64,000 nucleotides of DNA, taken from Opitutus sp. Lineage in GTDB: Bacteria > Verrucomicrobiota > Verrucomicrobiae > Opitutales > Opitutaceae. The DNA lies in NCBI GenBank assembly GCA_009695065.1, contig SIBR01000017.1:1-64000 (forward strand). The letters are read 5' to 3'. This document shows, piece after piece, positions 24,930 through 34,809 of the stretch. Both the position numbers and the translations under genes were made by a program. The notes beneath the pieces are model-generated. The model made no database searches and was not told where the DNA came from. It was given only the letters and a program-made list of their open reading frames with translations. Positions within the stretch are counted from its first letter, which is position 1. Each line of letters starts with the position of its first letter.

Positions 24930-27365
24930 ATGATCGTCCGGTTAAAATTACTCGGCGCCCTGTTGCTCGGCCCTGTGGGGTCCGTGGCGGCAGTGGACTA
25001 TCTCCGCGACATCAAGCCGATCCTCACGCAGCAGTGCGTGCGCTGCCACGGCGACGACGATCCCAAATCCGGTTTCCGGGCCGACACAGCGGAGGCCTTG
25101 CGCGAAGGTGGCGACAGCGGCATCGCGCCGCTGAAAGCGCGCGCCGGCGAGGACAGTCTTTTCATGCAAGTCGTGCGCGGCGTGCACGAGGACATCCCGC
25201 GAATGCCGTACAAGAAGCCGGCATTGGACGAGGCCCAGCTTGCCCTGTTGCAGGCGTGGGTCGCCGCCGGCGCGCCAGCGCCGGATGATGAGGAGCCGGG
25301 CAAGTTCGAACACTGGGCCTTCCGCCCGCCCGCCCGCGTGGCCGCTCCGGCGGTAAAGCGTACCGACTGGCCGCGAAATCCCCTCGACGCTTTCATTCTC
25401 GCGCGCCTCGAGGAAGACCACATCGCCCCGTCGCGCGAGGCGGATCGCCTCGCGCTGCTGCGCCGCGTCAGTCTCGACGTGATCGGACTGCCGCCCACGC
25501 CGGCGGAGATCGATGCCTTCCGGCAGGATCGCCGCCCGGACGCCTACGAACGGCTGGTCGACCGACTCCTCGCTTCGCCCCACTTCGGCGAACGCTGGGC
25601 CCGACCGTGGCTCGATGTCGCGCGTTACGCGGATTCCAACGGTTACAGCATCGATGCGCCGCGGCAGATCTGGAAATATCGCGACTGGGTCGTGACCGCG
25701 CTGAACCGCGATCTGCCCTTCGACCAGTTCGTGATCGAACAGCTCGCCGGCGATCTCCTCCCAAATCCCACGGTGGCGCAGAAGATCGCCACGGGCTTCA
25801 ACCGCAACACGCAGATCAACCAGGAGGGGGGCATCGATCCCGAGCAGTTTCGCGTCGAGGCCGTCCTCGACCGCGTCAACACCCTCGGCACCGCCTTGCT
25901 CGGCCTCACCGTCGGCTGCGCGCAGTGCCACGACCACAAATTCGATCCGATCAAGCAGCGCGAATACTACCAGCTCCTCGCGTTCTTCAACAACACGGTC
26001 GACGACGGCCACGGCATCAGCCGCGGGGCCGGCGGGACCCTCGAATTTCCCGACGAGATCGAGGCCAAACCGGAGCTGACCCGCGAGATCGCGGAGTTAA
26101 GCGCGGAGCTCACCCGCTACCTGGACCCGCACGGCGAGGCCATCATGGCCTGGGTGCAATCGCTCTCCGCCGAGGAACGCGGCCGGCTGAAGCAAAGCGT
26201 GCGCGACGCCTTGGAAGCGCCGTGGGAGCGCGAGACCCTGGCCCAGAGACGCGTCGTTTACCTGGCGTTCCGCGCGGACGATCCCGAGTTCCTCTCCCGG
26301 AACAAGAAGCTGACGCAGCTCGAACGCGACGTGGTGAAACCGCCCTCGACCCTCGTGATGGCCGAACTCCCGGCGCCGCGTGAAAGCTTCGTCTTCATCA
26401 ACGGCGACTTTACGCGCCGCGGCGACAAAGTCGTACCGGGCACGCCGGCCATTCTGCCTCCGCTGAAGGCCGCGAAGCCCAACCGGCTCGACCTCGCGCG
26501 GTGGATCGTCGATCCGGCGAATCCCCTCCCCGCGCGCGTGCTCGTGAATCGCATCTGGCAGCAGTATTTCGGCCGCGGTCTCGTCGAAACCGAGAATGAC
26601 TTCGGCACGCAGGGTTCGCCGCCCACGCATCCCGAGCTACTCGACTGGCTCGCCACCGAACTCGTCGCGCAACGCTGGAGCGTGAAGGCCATGCACCGCC
26701 TGATCCTCACCTCCGCCACCTACCGGCAGACCTCACGCGCCCGGCCCGATCTCGAACTCAAGGATCCGACGAACAAGCTGCTCGCCCGCCAGCCCCGCCT
26801 GCGGCTCGATGCCGAAATCGTCCGCGATGCCGCGCTGGTCGCGAGCGGACTCTTCTCGCCCCGCCTCGGCGGCCCACCGGTGTTTCCACCGCAGCCGGAC
26901 GGCGTGATGGTCCTCGGCCAGGGCAAACGCGAATGGCGTGCCAGCACGGGCGACGACCGCCATCGTCGCGGCCTCTACACGCATCTCTGGCGCTCGACTC
27001 CGCATCCGGCGATCGCGGTGTTCGACGGCCCGGACGCCTTTAGCGCCTGCACGCGCCGGCTGCGTTCGAACACGCCGTTGCAAGCGCTCACGCTCCTCAA
27101 CGACCAGCAGTTCGTGGAGTTCGCCGAGGCGCTCGCGCAACGGGTGCAGCGGGAAGCCCCGGCGGCACTGCCGGCCCAGATCGATTTTGCCTTCCGCGCC
27201 TGCGTGGCCCGGGCGCCACGGCCGGCCGAGCGCCAAAGACTCGTGGACCTCTTCCAGCAGCAGGTGGCCGCCGCCAACGGCGACGACGACGCCCGCCGGG
27301 GCGCCGCGTGGATGACCGTGGCCCGGGTGCTCCTCAATCTCGACGAAACCATCACACGCGAATGA
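24930..27365 (+). CDS. PSCyt1-DUF1549-DUF1553 haem protein, copy 1
   Basis: The 811-aa product has a signal peptide (residues 1-21). A planctomycete-type cytochrome c (residues about 22-100) carries CVRCHG at 36-41. DUF1549 (about 148-355) includes LLRRVSLDVIGLPPTPAE, RPWLDVARYADSNGY and a second CxxCH motif, CAQCHDHKFDPI at 330-341. DUF1553 (about 510-770) begins LDLARWIVDPANPLPARV and includes LVNRIWQQYFGRG. Between the DUFs (about 370-510) there is a charged linker without a recognisable domain. These proteins are nearly confined to the PVC group and always pair with a DUF1501 protein; function is unproven but thought to be oxidative. The stop overlaps the DUF1501 start by 4 nt. Confidence 0.88.
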   Translation: MIVRLKLLGALLLGPVGSVAAVDYLRDIKPILTQQCVRCHGDDDPKSGFRADTAEALREGGDSGIAPLKARAGEDSLFMQVVRGVHEDIPRMPYKKPALDEAQLALLQAWVAAGAPAPDDEEPGKFEHWAFRPPARVAAPAVKRTDWPRNPLDAFILARLEEDHIAPSREADRLALLRRVSLDVIGLPPTPAEIDAFRQDRRPDAYERLVDRLLASPHFGERWARPWLDVARYADSNGYSIDAPRQIWKYRDWVVTALNRDLPFDQFVIEQLAGDLLPNPTVAQKIATGFNRNTQINQEGGIDPEQFRVEAVLDRVNTLGTALLGLTVGCAQCHDHKFDPIKQREYYQLLAFFNNTVDDGHGISRGAGGTLEFPDEIEAKPELTREIAELSAELTRYLDPHGEAIMAWVQSLSAEERGRLKQSVRDALEAPWERETLAQRRVVYLAFRADDPEFLSRNKKLTQLERDVVKPPSTLVMAELPAPRESFVFINGDFTRRGDKVVPGTPAILPPLKAAKPNRLDLARWIVDPANPLPARVLVNRIWQQYFGRGLVETENDFGTQGSPPTHPELLDWLATELVAQRWSVKAMHRLILTSATYRQTSRARPDLELKDPTNKLLARQPRLRLDAEIVRDAALVASGLFSPRLGGPPVFPPQPDGVMVLGQGKREWRASTGDDRHRRGLYTHLWRSTPHPAIAVFDGPDAFSACTRRLRSNTPLQALTLLNDQQFVEFAEALAQRVQREAPAALPAQIDFAFRACVARAPRPAERQRLVDLFQQQVAAANGDDDARRGAAWMTVARVLLNLDETITRE

Positions 27366-28834
27366 CCGTGCCCCGTCCCGCCGCCATGTATCCGCTTTCC
27401 CCCGCCGAGTGCCTGAGCCAGCTCACCCGGCGCCATTTCCTGAGCCGCTGCGCGATGGGCCTCGGGGGCATCGCACTTGCCTCGCTCGAAAAGCAGAGCG
27501 TGGGAGCGACAGCCGTACCCCTTGTCAACCCGCTCGCGCCCAAACCCAGTCATTTCGCACCGCGGGCGAAGAACATCATTTATCTCTTCATGGCCGGCGG
27601 CCCGAGCCAGCTCGAACTCCTCGACTACAAGCCGCGGTTGATCGAACTGAACGGGCAACCCGTGCCCGAATCCCTGATCGCGGGCAAGCGGTTCGCGTTC
27701 ATGGACAGCAGCCACGGCACCAAGCTGCTGGGCACGCGCCGCAAATTCGCCCGGCACGGGCAGAGCGGGGCGTGGGTATCGGAACTGTTTCCGCACACCG
27801 CCGGCATCGTCGACGACATCTCGATCGTCAACTCGTGCGCCGCCACGCTGTTCAACCATGCGCCGGCCAAACTCTTCATGAACACGGGCTCCGGCCAGTT
27901 TGGCCGACCGAGCATGGGCTCGTGGATCAACTACGGCCTCGGCAGCGAGTGTCAGGATTTGCCCGGCTTCGTGGTGCTGCAGTCCGGCCCGCGCGGGCCG
28001 CGCGGCGGCGCCGTCAACTGGGGTTCCGGCTTCCTGCCGACGACGTATCAAGGCGTGCCGTTTCGCGGCAACGGCGAGCCAATCCTCAATCTCACGACCC
28101 CGGCGGGCATCACCGCCGGGCGCCAGCGGCAGACGATCGACGCGATCCGCGATTTGAACCTGCAGCACGCGGTGGAGACCGGGGATCCGGAAATCGCCAC
28201 GCGCATCGCCGCCTACGAAATGGCGTCGCGCATGCAATCGAGCGCGCCGGACCTGATTGACCTTTCCACCGAGAGCGCCGCCACGCTCAAGCTCTACGGC
28301 GTCGACCGCGACACCCCGTCGTTCGGCCGCAACTGCCTGCTGGCCCGCCGGCTCGTCGAGCGCGGCGTACGTTTCGTCCAGTTATACCATACCAACTGGG
28401 ACAGCCACGGCGGCCCCGGTGAGAACCTCGAGGGCGATTTCGAAAAAGTCTGCCGCGAGGTCGACCAAGCCCAGGCCGCGCTCGTGCAGGACTTGAAGAC
28501 ACGCGGATTGCTGAAGGACACGCTGGTCGTCTGGGGCGGCGAATTCGGCCGGACGCCGATGGGCGAGAATCGCGACACCATGGGCCGCAACCATCACGTG
28601 GATGCCTTCACGATGTGGTTTGCGGGCGGCGGCGTGAAGGCCGGAGCCGTGATCGGCCAGACGGACGAGTTGGGCTTCAACGCCGTCGAAGACCGCGCGC
28701 ACGTCCACGACATCCACGCGACCCTGCTGCACCTGCTCGGCCTCGATCACACCCAGCTCACCTTCCGTTTTCAGGGCCGCGACTTCCGTCTGACCGACGT
28801 GCACGGCAACGTGATCAAGAACCTGCTGGCGTGA
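27362..28834 (+). CDS. Tat-exported DUF1501 protein, copy 1
   Basis: This 490-aa protein has the twin-arginine signal TRRHFLSRCAMGLGG (about residues 22-36) and the DUF1501 pattern: NIIYLFMAGGPSQLELLDYK, LFPHTAGIVDD, SWINYGLGSE, WGGEFGRTPMG, and near the end VHDIHATLLHLLGLDH. The fold is related to sulfatases/alkaline phosphatases, and metal binding is expected from the conserved Asp/His residues in these segments. The ATG overlaps the stop of the DUF1549/1553 gene (ATGA), showing translational coupling, and Tat export implies folding with its metal before transport. An alternative ATG lies 8 codons downstream. Confidence 0.88.
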   Translation: MTVPRPAAMYPLSPAECLSQLTRRHFLSRCAMGLGGIALASLEKQSVGATAVPLVNPLAPKPSHFAPRAKNIIYLFMAGGPSQLELLDYKPRLIELNGQPVPESLIAGKRFAFMDSSHGTKLLGTRRKFARHGQSGAWVSELFPHTAGIVDDISIVNSCAATLFNHAPAKLFMNTGSGQFGRPSMGSWINYGLGSECQDLPGFVVLQSGPRGPRGGAVNWGSGFLPTTYQGVPFRGNGEPILNLTTPAGITAGRQRQTIDAIRDLNLQHAVETGDPEIATRIAAYEMASRMQSSAPDLIDLSTESAATLKLYGVDRDTPSFGRNCLLARRLVERGVRFVQLYHTNWDSHGGPGENLEGDFEKVCREVDQAQAALVQDLKTRGLLKDTLVVWGGEFGRTPMGENRDTMGRNHHVDAFTMWFAGGGVKAGAVIGQTDELGFNAVEDRAHVHDIHATLLHLLGLDHTQLTFRFQGRDFRLTDVHGNVIKNLLA

Positions 28835-28868
28835 TCGCGCGCCGGGAGCTCCACGCGGCGGCGCCGCC

Positions 28869-30008
28869 TCACAGCGGAGTGAGCTTCACCTGGAGCGACT
28901 CATACCCCAGGGCCCGATCGTAGGCGGCCTCGTGTTCGACGCGTTCCTCGGCGTGGAGGATGGCGATGCTCTTCACGCGTTCGACGCAGAGGCGCAGCAG
29001 CGTGCGGAGAACGAGGCGCGCATGCGGCGCCCCGATGCAAAGATGCGTACCGAAGCCGAAGGAGAGGTGCGGATTCGGCTTCCGGTCGAGGTGGACTTCG
29101 TGCGCCGCCGGGAAAACCGTTTCGTCAAAGTTCGCCGAGGCCCAGCAGAGGGAAATGCGGTGATCGGCCGGGACCGTGACGCCATTCACCTCGGTATCGG
29201 CCGGGCAGACCCGTCCGATGTGGGTCAGCGGCATGAAGACGCGGAAGAATTCCTCGCTCGCGAGGGTGATGCGTTTGGGATCGGCGCGCAGATACTCCAG
29301 CGACTCCGGATGCGCCGCGAAATGGCCGAGGGCGCACGCGATCGTGTGGATGATCGTGTCGCGCCCTCCGGCGAACGCCAGATTGGCAAAGCCCATCATC
29401 TCCTCGCGGGTGAGCCGGCGGCCGCGGTAGGTCGCGTGGGCCAAGGCACTGAAAAAATCCTCACCGCGCTTCGCCTCGGCCCGGTCGAACTGCGCGTGCA
29501 GATACTCCTCCAGCTCGACGCCCTTCTTCAAACCGCCCGTCACTTTGAAAACATGGATGCCCCAGCCGATCCAGATTTCCGCCTCGGACTCCGGCACGTT
29601 GAGCAGGTAGGTTAGCGCACGGGATTGTACCGGCAGGGCGAACTCGTGCACGATCTCGATGGACTCGCGGCCCAGCGCCTCCGTGAGCAGGCCGTCGATC
29701 AGAGCCTCGACCTGCGCGATCATGGCCGGGTCCTTGGGACGCTGAAAAAACGGTTCCACGATGGCCCGGTATTCGGTGTGCTCGGGGGGATTGGTCTCGA
29801 TGGGCAGTTGCCGCATCGTCCGCACATCCTCTTCCGAGGGGATCGGCACCCGGAAAGGCACATCGGAGCTGAAGGTCTGCCAGTCCTTCGCCGCCCGGCG
29901 CACGTCCTCGTGACGCAGGAGCATCACGATGTCTTCGCCGTGAAACGGGCATTTAAGGACGCCGGATTTCTCGCGGGCGTCGCGGAACGGATCGGAAGCG
30001 GGATTCAT
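28869..30008 (-). CDS. cytochrome P450
   Basis: This 379-aa soluble protein without an export signal has all P450 hallmarks: I-helix AGGRDT at 213-218 with Asp217-Thr218, K-helix ExxR at 253-256 (EFFR), and the haem loop FGFGTHLCIG with Cys324 as the proximal thiolate. The start MNPASDPFRD fits bacterial class I CYPs, which need a ferredoxin and ferredoxin reductase; neither is encoded in this window. The gene is convergent with the DUF1501 gene ending at 28834 and divergent from the gene at 30187, so it sits alone between two PSCyt1-DUF1549-DUF1553/DUF1501 pairs. Its substrate cannot be inferred. Confidence 0.93.
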   Translation of the reverse strand: MNPASDPFRDAREKSGVLKCPFHGEDIVMLLRHEDVRRAAKDWQTFSSDVPFRVPIPSEEDVRTMRQLPIETNPPEHTEYRAIVEPFFQRPKDPAMIAQVEALIDGLLTEALGRESIEIVHEFALPVQSRALTYLLNVPESEAEIWIGWGIHVFKVTGGLKKGVELEEYLHAQFDRAEAKRGEDFFSALAHATYRGRRLTREEMMGFANLAFAGGRDTIIHTIACALGHFAAHPESLEYLRADPKRITLASEEFFRVFMPLTHIGRVCPADTEVNGVTVPADHRISLCWASANFDETVFPAAHEVHLDRKPNPHLSFGFGTHLCIGAPHARLVLRTLLRLCVERVKSIAILHAEERVEHEAAYDRALGYESLQVKLTPL

Positions 30009-30186
30009 GGGAGGGCGGGAGAAAAACGCGTGGGGGCGAACGGCTTCAGCAGGGCGCGGGTCGCGAGGGTAATCAAGCCGGGCTTCGTTGTCCGCCGCCG
30101 GCCCCCGCTGCGGTGTTGACCCCGCGCGCCACACGTATCGCTTTCAGGGAGGCATTCTCTTGCCGTCCGCCGTTTCCCCTCACCCC

Positions 30187-33100
30187 ATGTTTCGTCGCGC
30201 GCTTCCTGTCCTCGGCCTGCTCGCCTTGCTGCCGCCGGCCACTGCCGCCGGGCCGGCCAGGGTCTCGTTCAACCGGGACATCCGGCCGATCATGTCGGAC
30301 ACGTGCTTTCACTGCCACGGGTTTGACGCCAAGGCCCGTGAGGCGGGCATGCGGCTCGACCTGCGGGAGGAAGCCCTCAAGCCCACCGAGACCGATGCGC
30401 GGCCCATCGTACCCGGCAAGCCCGACGAGAGTGAAATCATCGCCCGCATCTTCGACCCGGTCGAACCGATGCCCCCCGAGGATTCCCACAAACGGCTCAC
30501 GCCCGCGCAGAAGGAGCTGTTCCGCCGCTGGGTTGCCGAGGGCGCCGTTTACGAATCGCACTGGGCCTACGCCCCGCTCCTGCGTCCCGCCGTTCCGGCC
30601 ATCAAGAGCCGGGAACTGCGGACGGACAATCCGATCGACGCCTTCATCCGGGCCCGTCTCGCCGAGGAAAACATCCCCCCCGCCCCCGAGGCGGACAGGG
30701 CCCGGCTCCTGCGACGCGTCTCGCTCGACCTGACGGGTCTCCCGCCCACGCCCGCCCAGACGGCCGCCTTCCTCGCGGATCCCTCGCGGGATGCCTATGA
30801 GAAACAAGTCGACCGGCTGCTCGCCTCGCGGCGCCACGGCGAACGCATGGCCGTCTGGTGGCTCGATATCGCCCGCTTCACCGATACCGTCGGTTTTCAC
30901 GGCGACCAAAACCAGCAGATATTTCCTTATCGCGACTACGTCATCAACGCATTCAACGCCAACCAACGCTTCGACCAGTTCACCCTTGAGCAACTCGCCG
31001 GCGACCTGCTCCCCAATCCCACGACGGAGCAACGCATCGCCACCGGCTACAACCGGCTGAACATGATGACGCGCGAGGGCGGCGCCCAGCCGAAGGAATA
31101 CCTCGCCAAGTACGGCGCCGAGCGCGTGCGCAGTGTGGCGGCCGCGTGGTTCGGCAGCACCTTCGGCTGCGCCGAGTGCCACGACCACAAGTTCGATCCG
31201 ATCAAGACCCGCGACTTCTACGAACTGCTGTCGTTCTTCGCGGACGTGAAACAATGGGGGGTCTACCAGGACTACGGTTACTCGAAAAATCCCGACCTCG
31301 TCGGCTTCACCAACGACCATCCGTTTCCGCCCGAGATCGAAGTGGAGAGTCCCTACCTGCGCCTCCGTCACGAGCGGGCCACCGCGGAACTCAAGGCGCA
31401 CGTCGCCGCATTGCGCCGCGACGCCCAGGAGCCTGCGGCGGCGGTGCGTTTCACCGCCTGGCTCGCCACGGCGCGGGACCACCTCGCCCACGTGCCCGCC
31501 GGCTGGGAGTATCCCATCCCCGTCGTCGCCGTGATGAAAGCGGACAAACCCGTCGAGGGTCGCGCGATCGCCGTGGACGGCGACGGCACCGTGCGGGTGC
31601 CCCAGACATTGCCGCGCAACGAAAACCTGCAGCTCACCCTCCGGCCCGGTACCGATCGCGTCGCTGCCATTCGGATTGACCTGGCGGCCGGGAAATCCGT
31701 CGACGTTACCGTCCCAACCTCCGGCGGACGCACCGGCGCGAGCCTCACGCTCGCCGCCAGCGTGCGCGGGTCCGACGGCACCCTCCGCAAGCTCACCTTT
31801 GCATTCGCCGAGGCCACCGCCAAGGCTCCGCGCTACAGCGACGGTTATGAACTGCACGGGATCGTCGCCAGCTGGAAACTGCCCGTCGATCCTTCGGCCG
31901 AAACCCTCACCGGCGTCTGGACGCTTGCGACGCCCCTGATTCTCGCCCCCGGCGAATCGGTCGTGCTCACATTCTCGGGCGATGCCAGGCTCCCGCTCCG
32001 CGTCGCCACGAGCCCGTTCGGAGCCCGCCAGCCGCTCGACACCGCCTCAGCGGCCGTGGTGGCCGCACTCGCCGCACCACAGCCCAATCAAGCCCAGCGG
32101 GATCTGCAAATGGACACGTGGTTGATGAGCACGGCCGACGACCGTGCGGGGTTTGATCGCTACCACACGCTTGCCGCGGCCCTCCGCGACATCCGCGGGG
32201 GCAAGACGTGGTCGATGATCACCGAGGCCGTCGAACCCATCCCGATTCGCGTGCTACCGCGCGGCAACTGGCAGGACGAATCCGGGGCGGTCGTGCTGCC
32301 CGCGACTCCGAGTTTCCTGCCCGGTCGAATTGAAAGCACTCCGGAGAAACGACTCACGCGGCTCGATCTCGCCCGCTGGATCGTCTCGCGCGACAATCCC
32401 ATCACCGCCCGCACGGTCATGAACCGCCTCTGGGCGATCTATTTTGGCACCGGCTTGAGCGCGAGCGTCGACGATCTCGGTTCGCAGGGCGAATTGCCGT
32501 CGCATCCGGCGCTGCTCGAGTGGCTGGCGAGCGAGTTTCGCGGCGGCGGTTGGGATCTCCGGCACATGATCCGGCTCATCGTGACGAGCGGGACCTACCG
32601 CCAAAGCAGCATCGCCCGCCCGGAGCTCCGTGAAGCCGATCCCGCCAACCGCCGGCTGGCCTTCCAAAATCCCCGCCGCCTTGAGGCGGAATTCGTGCGC
32701 GACAACGCGCTTTTCATCGCCGGCGTACTCGATCTCCGCGATGTGGGTGGCCCGAGCACGCGGCCCTATCAGCCGCCCGGCTACTACGCCGCGCTCCAGT
32801 TCCCCGACCGCGACTACGTGGTCAGCGATGCCGACGCGCAATGGCGCCGCGGGGTTTACATGCACTGGCAGCGGACGTTTCTGCACCCGATGCTGGCCAA
32901 CTTCGACGCGCCCGCGCGCGACGAATGCGCCGCCGCGCGCGTCCTCAGCAACACCCCGCAACAGGCGCTGACACTCCTCAACGACCCGACCTTCGTCGAA
33001 GCCGCGCGACTCTTCGCCGCTCGCGTCATCTCAACCGGTGGCGCCGACGATGCGGCGCGACTGCACACCGCGTTCCAGCTTGCCCTCGCCCGGGAGCCCA

Positions 33101-33297
33101 AGCCCGCCGAGCAGAAATCGCTCGCCGCTTTCCTCGCCACCCAGCGCGAGTACTACCGCGCCCATCCCAACGACGCCGGGAAGCTCCTCCGCATCGGTCT
33201 CCGGCCGCCCCCGACCGGCGAGCCCGCCGAACTCGCCGCCTGGACGAGCCTCACCCGTGTGCTGCTCAATTCCCAGGAAGCCATCACCCGCTACTGA
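30187..33297 (+). CDS. PSCyt1-DUF1549-DUF1553 haem protein, copy 2
   Basis: The 1036-aa product has a signal peptide (MFRRALPVLGLLALLPPATA, residues 1-20) and cytochrome motif CFHCHG at 40-45. DUF1549 (about 150-370) contains LLRRVSLDLTGLPPTPAQ and a second haem motif CAECHDHKFDPI at 328-339. A beta-rich insertion (about 440-630, with NLQLTLRPGTDRVAAIRIDL) is absent from the 811-aa copy at 24930 and resembles a carbohydrate-binding or concanavalin-like module. DUF1553 (about 720-990) starts LDLARWIVSRDNPITART. The chosen start gives a clean signal peptide; the frame is open 33 codons upstream. It is followed after 2 nt by a DUF1501 gene. Confidence 0.88.
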   Translation: MFRRALPVLGLLALLPPATAAGPARVSFNRDIRPIMSDTCFHCHGFDAKAREAGMRLDLREEALKPTETDARPIVPGKPDESEIIARIFDPVEPMPPEDSHKRLTPAQKELFRRWVAEGAVYESHWAYAPLLRPAVPAIKSRELRTDNPIDAFIRARLAEENIPPAPEADRARLLRRVSLDLTGLPPTPAQTAAFLADPSRDAYEKQVDRLLASRRHGERMAVWWLDIARFTDTVGFHGDQNQQIFPYRDYVINAFNANQRFDQFTLEQLAGDLLPNPTTEQRIATGYNRLNMMTREGGAQPKEYLAKYGAERVRSVAAAWFGSTFGCAECHDHKFDPIKTRDFYELLSFFADVKQWGVYQDYGYSKNPDLVGFTNDHPFPPEIEVESPYLRLRHERATAELKAHVAALRRDAQEPAAAVRFTAWLATARDHLAHVPAGWEYPIPVVAVMKADKPVEGRAIAVDGDGTVRVPQTLPRNENLQLTLRPGTDRVAAIRIDLAAGKSVDVTVPTSGGRTGASLTLAASVRGSDGTLRKLTFAFAEATAKAPRYSDGYELHGIVASWKLPVDPSAETLTGVWTLATPLILAPGESVVLTFSGDARLPLRVATSPFGARQPLDTASAAVVAALAAPQPNQAQRDLQMDTWLMSTADDRAGFDRYHTLAAALRDIRGGKTWSMITEAVEPIPIRVLPRGNWQDESGAVVLPATPSFLPGRIESTPEKRLTRLDLARWIVSRDNPITARTVMNRLWAIYFGTGLSASVDDLGSQGELPSHPALLEWLASEFRGGGWDLRHMIRLIVTSGTYRQSSIARPELREADPANRRLAFQNPRRLEAEFVRDNALFIAGVLDLRDVGGPSTRPYQPPGYYAALQFPDRDYVVSDADAQWRRGVYMHWQRTFLHPMLANFDAPARDECAAARVLSNTPQQALTLLNDPTFVEAARLFAARVISTGGADDAARLHTAFQLALAREPKPAEQKSLAAFLATQREYYRAHPNDAGKLLRIGLRPPPTGEPAELAAWTSLTRVLLNSQEAITRY

Positions 33298-33299
33298 CC

Positions 33300-34745
33300 A
33301 TGCCTTCCCTCGACCCCGCCGGCCACGCCCTCAGCGTCAACCGCCGCACGTTTCTAACCCAGAGCGCCTACGGCCTCGGTGGCCTGGCATTCGCGCTGCT
33401 GCAAAACAAACTTGCCGCGGCGGCGCCCGGCGCCGCGAAACTTCCGCCCGGCTGGAGCGGCGCGCTGCGCGAGGCGCACCTGGCCGTCCGCGCCAAGCGC
33501 GTGATTTTTCTTTGCATGGCCGGGGGCCCGTCGCAGGTGGAGACCTTCGACTGGAAACCCCGGCTGAAGGAGCTCGACGGCCAGCCGTTTCCCGAGTCGT
33601 TCACCCGGGGCCAGCAACTCGCGCAACTGCAGAACATGGTCCTCAAGGCGCGGGGTCCGTTCACGGAATTTCACCGGCATGGAAAGTCCGGGGTCGAGAT
33701 GAGTGATTTGTTTCCGCACCTGGCGGGCGTCGCCGACGACCTGTGCGTGATCCGCTCGATGCAGACGGAGCAGATCAACCATGACACTGCGCACGCGTTC
33801 ATGAACACCGGCTCCATCATCAAGGGCCGGCCGAGCATGGGTTCGTGGCTGCTCTACGGACTCGGCGCGGAGTCGCAGGATCTGCCCGGTTTCATCGTGC
33901 TCAACTCGCAGGGCAAATACGGTCTCCAGCCCATTTCCGCGCGCCAGTGGTCGAGCGGTGTGCTGCCCAGCCGGTTTCAAGGCATCCAGTTTCAGTCCCG
34001 GGGCGACGCCGTACACTACCTCGGCAACCCTGAGGGCGTTTGCCAGAGCACGCAGCGACAGGTGATCGACGAGATCCGGCGGATGAACGGCCTCCTTGCC
34101 GAGGAGACGCACGATCCCGAGATCGCGACCCGCATCGCACAGTACGAGATGGCGTTCAAGATGCAGAGCAGCGTGCCCGAGCTCACCGATTTCAAGAACG
34201 AGCCGCGGGCGATGCTCGATCTCTACGGCATCAAGGAGCCCGGCGACGGCAGCTTCGCCTCAAATTGCCTCCTCGCGCGCCGCCTGGCCGAACGCGGCGT
34301 GCGCATGATCCAGCTCTACCATCGCGCGTGGGATCATCACGGCGAGATCGAGACCGGCATGAAGGCGGGCGCGAAGGAGGTCGATCAGGGGACGGCCGCG
34401 CTCATCCGGGATCTCAAGCAGCGCGGCATGCTCGACGACACGCTCATCCTGTGGGGCGGAGAATTCGGGCGCACGCCGATGAGCCAGGGCAGCGGACGCG
34501 ATCATCACATTCTGGGCTTCAGCGTATTCATGGCCGGAGGCGGGGTGAAAGCGGGCACGATGTACGGTGCCACCGACGAACTCGGTTATCGCGCCGTGGA
34601 AAATCCCGTCGGCGTCCACGATCTGCACGCCACGATGCTCGCGCTGATGGGGATCGACCACCAGCGGTTGAACACGAAATTCCAGGGTCTCGATGTTCGC
34701 CTGACCGGAATCGCGGGCGAGGTCGTGAAGGGCATCATGGCGTGA
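33300..34745 (+). CDS. Tat-exported DUF1501 protein, copy 2
   Basis: This 481-aa protein starts with NRRTFLTQSAYGLGG (Tat motif, about residues 14-28) and has the DUF1501 features VIFLCMAGGPSQVETFDWK, DLFPHLAGVADDLCVIRSM, GSWLLYGLGAESQDLPGF, WGGEFGRTPMS and VHDLHATMLALMGIDH. It begins 2 nt after the stop of the DUF1549/1553 gene, so the pair is almost certainly co-transcribed and translated together. It is a clear paralogue of the protein at 27362. A GC hairpin without T-tract (CCGGCG-GGTT-CGCCGG) lies just after the stop, between it and the convergent ThuA gene. Confidence 0.88.
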   Translation: MPSLDPAGHALSVNRRTFLTQSAYGLGGLAFALLQNKLAAAAPGAAKLPPGWSGALREAHLAVRAKRVIFLCMAGGPSQVETFDWKPRLKELDGQPFPESFTRGQQLAQLQNMVLKARGPFTEFHRHGKSGVEMSDLFPHLAGVADDLCVIRSMQTEQINHDTAHAFMNTGSIIKGRPSMGSWLLYGLGAESQDLPGFIVLNSQGKYGLQPISARQWSSGVLPSRFQGIQFQSRGDAVHYLGNPEGVCQSTQRQVIDEIRRMNGLLAEETHDPEIATRIAQYEMAFKMQSSVPELTDFKNEPRAMLDLYGIKEPGDGSFASNCLLARRLAERGVRMIQLYHRAWDHHGEIETGMKAGAKEVDQGTAALIRDLKQRGMLDDTLILWGGEFGRTPMSQGSGRDHHILGFSVFMAGGGVKAGTMYGATDELGYRAVENPVGVHDLHATMLALMGIDHQRLNTKFQGLDVRLTGIAGEVVKGIMA

Positions 34746-34809
34746 GGGCCGCCGGCGGGTTCGCCGGGCCTGACCCGCATCCCGCGTTCACTCCCCGGGG
34801 CGGCATGGC

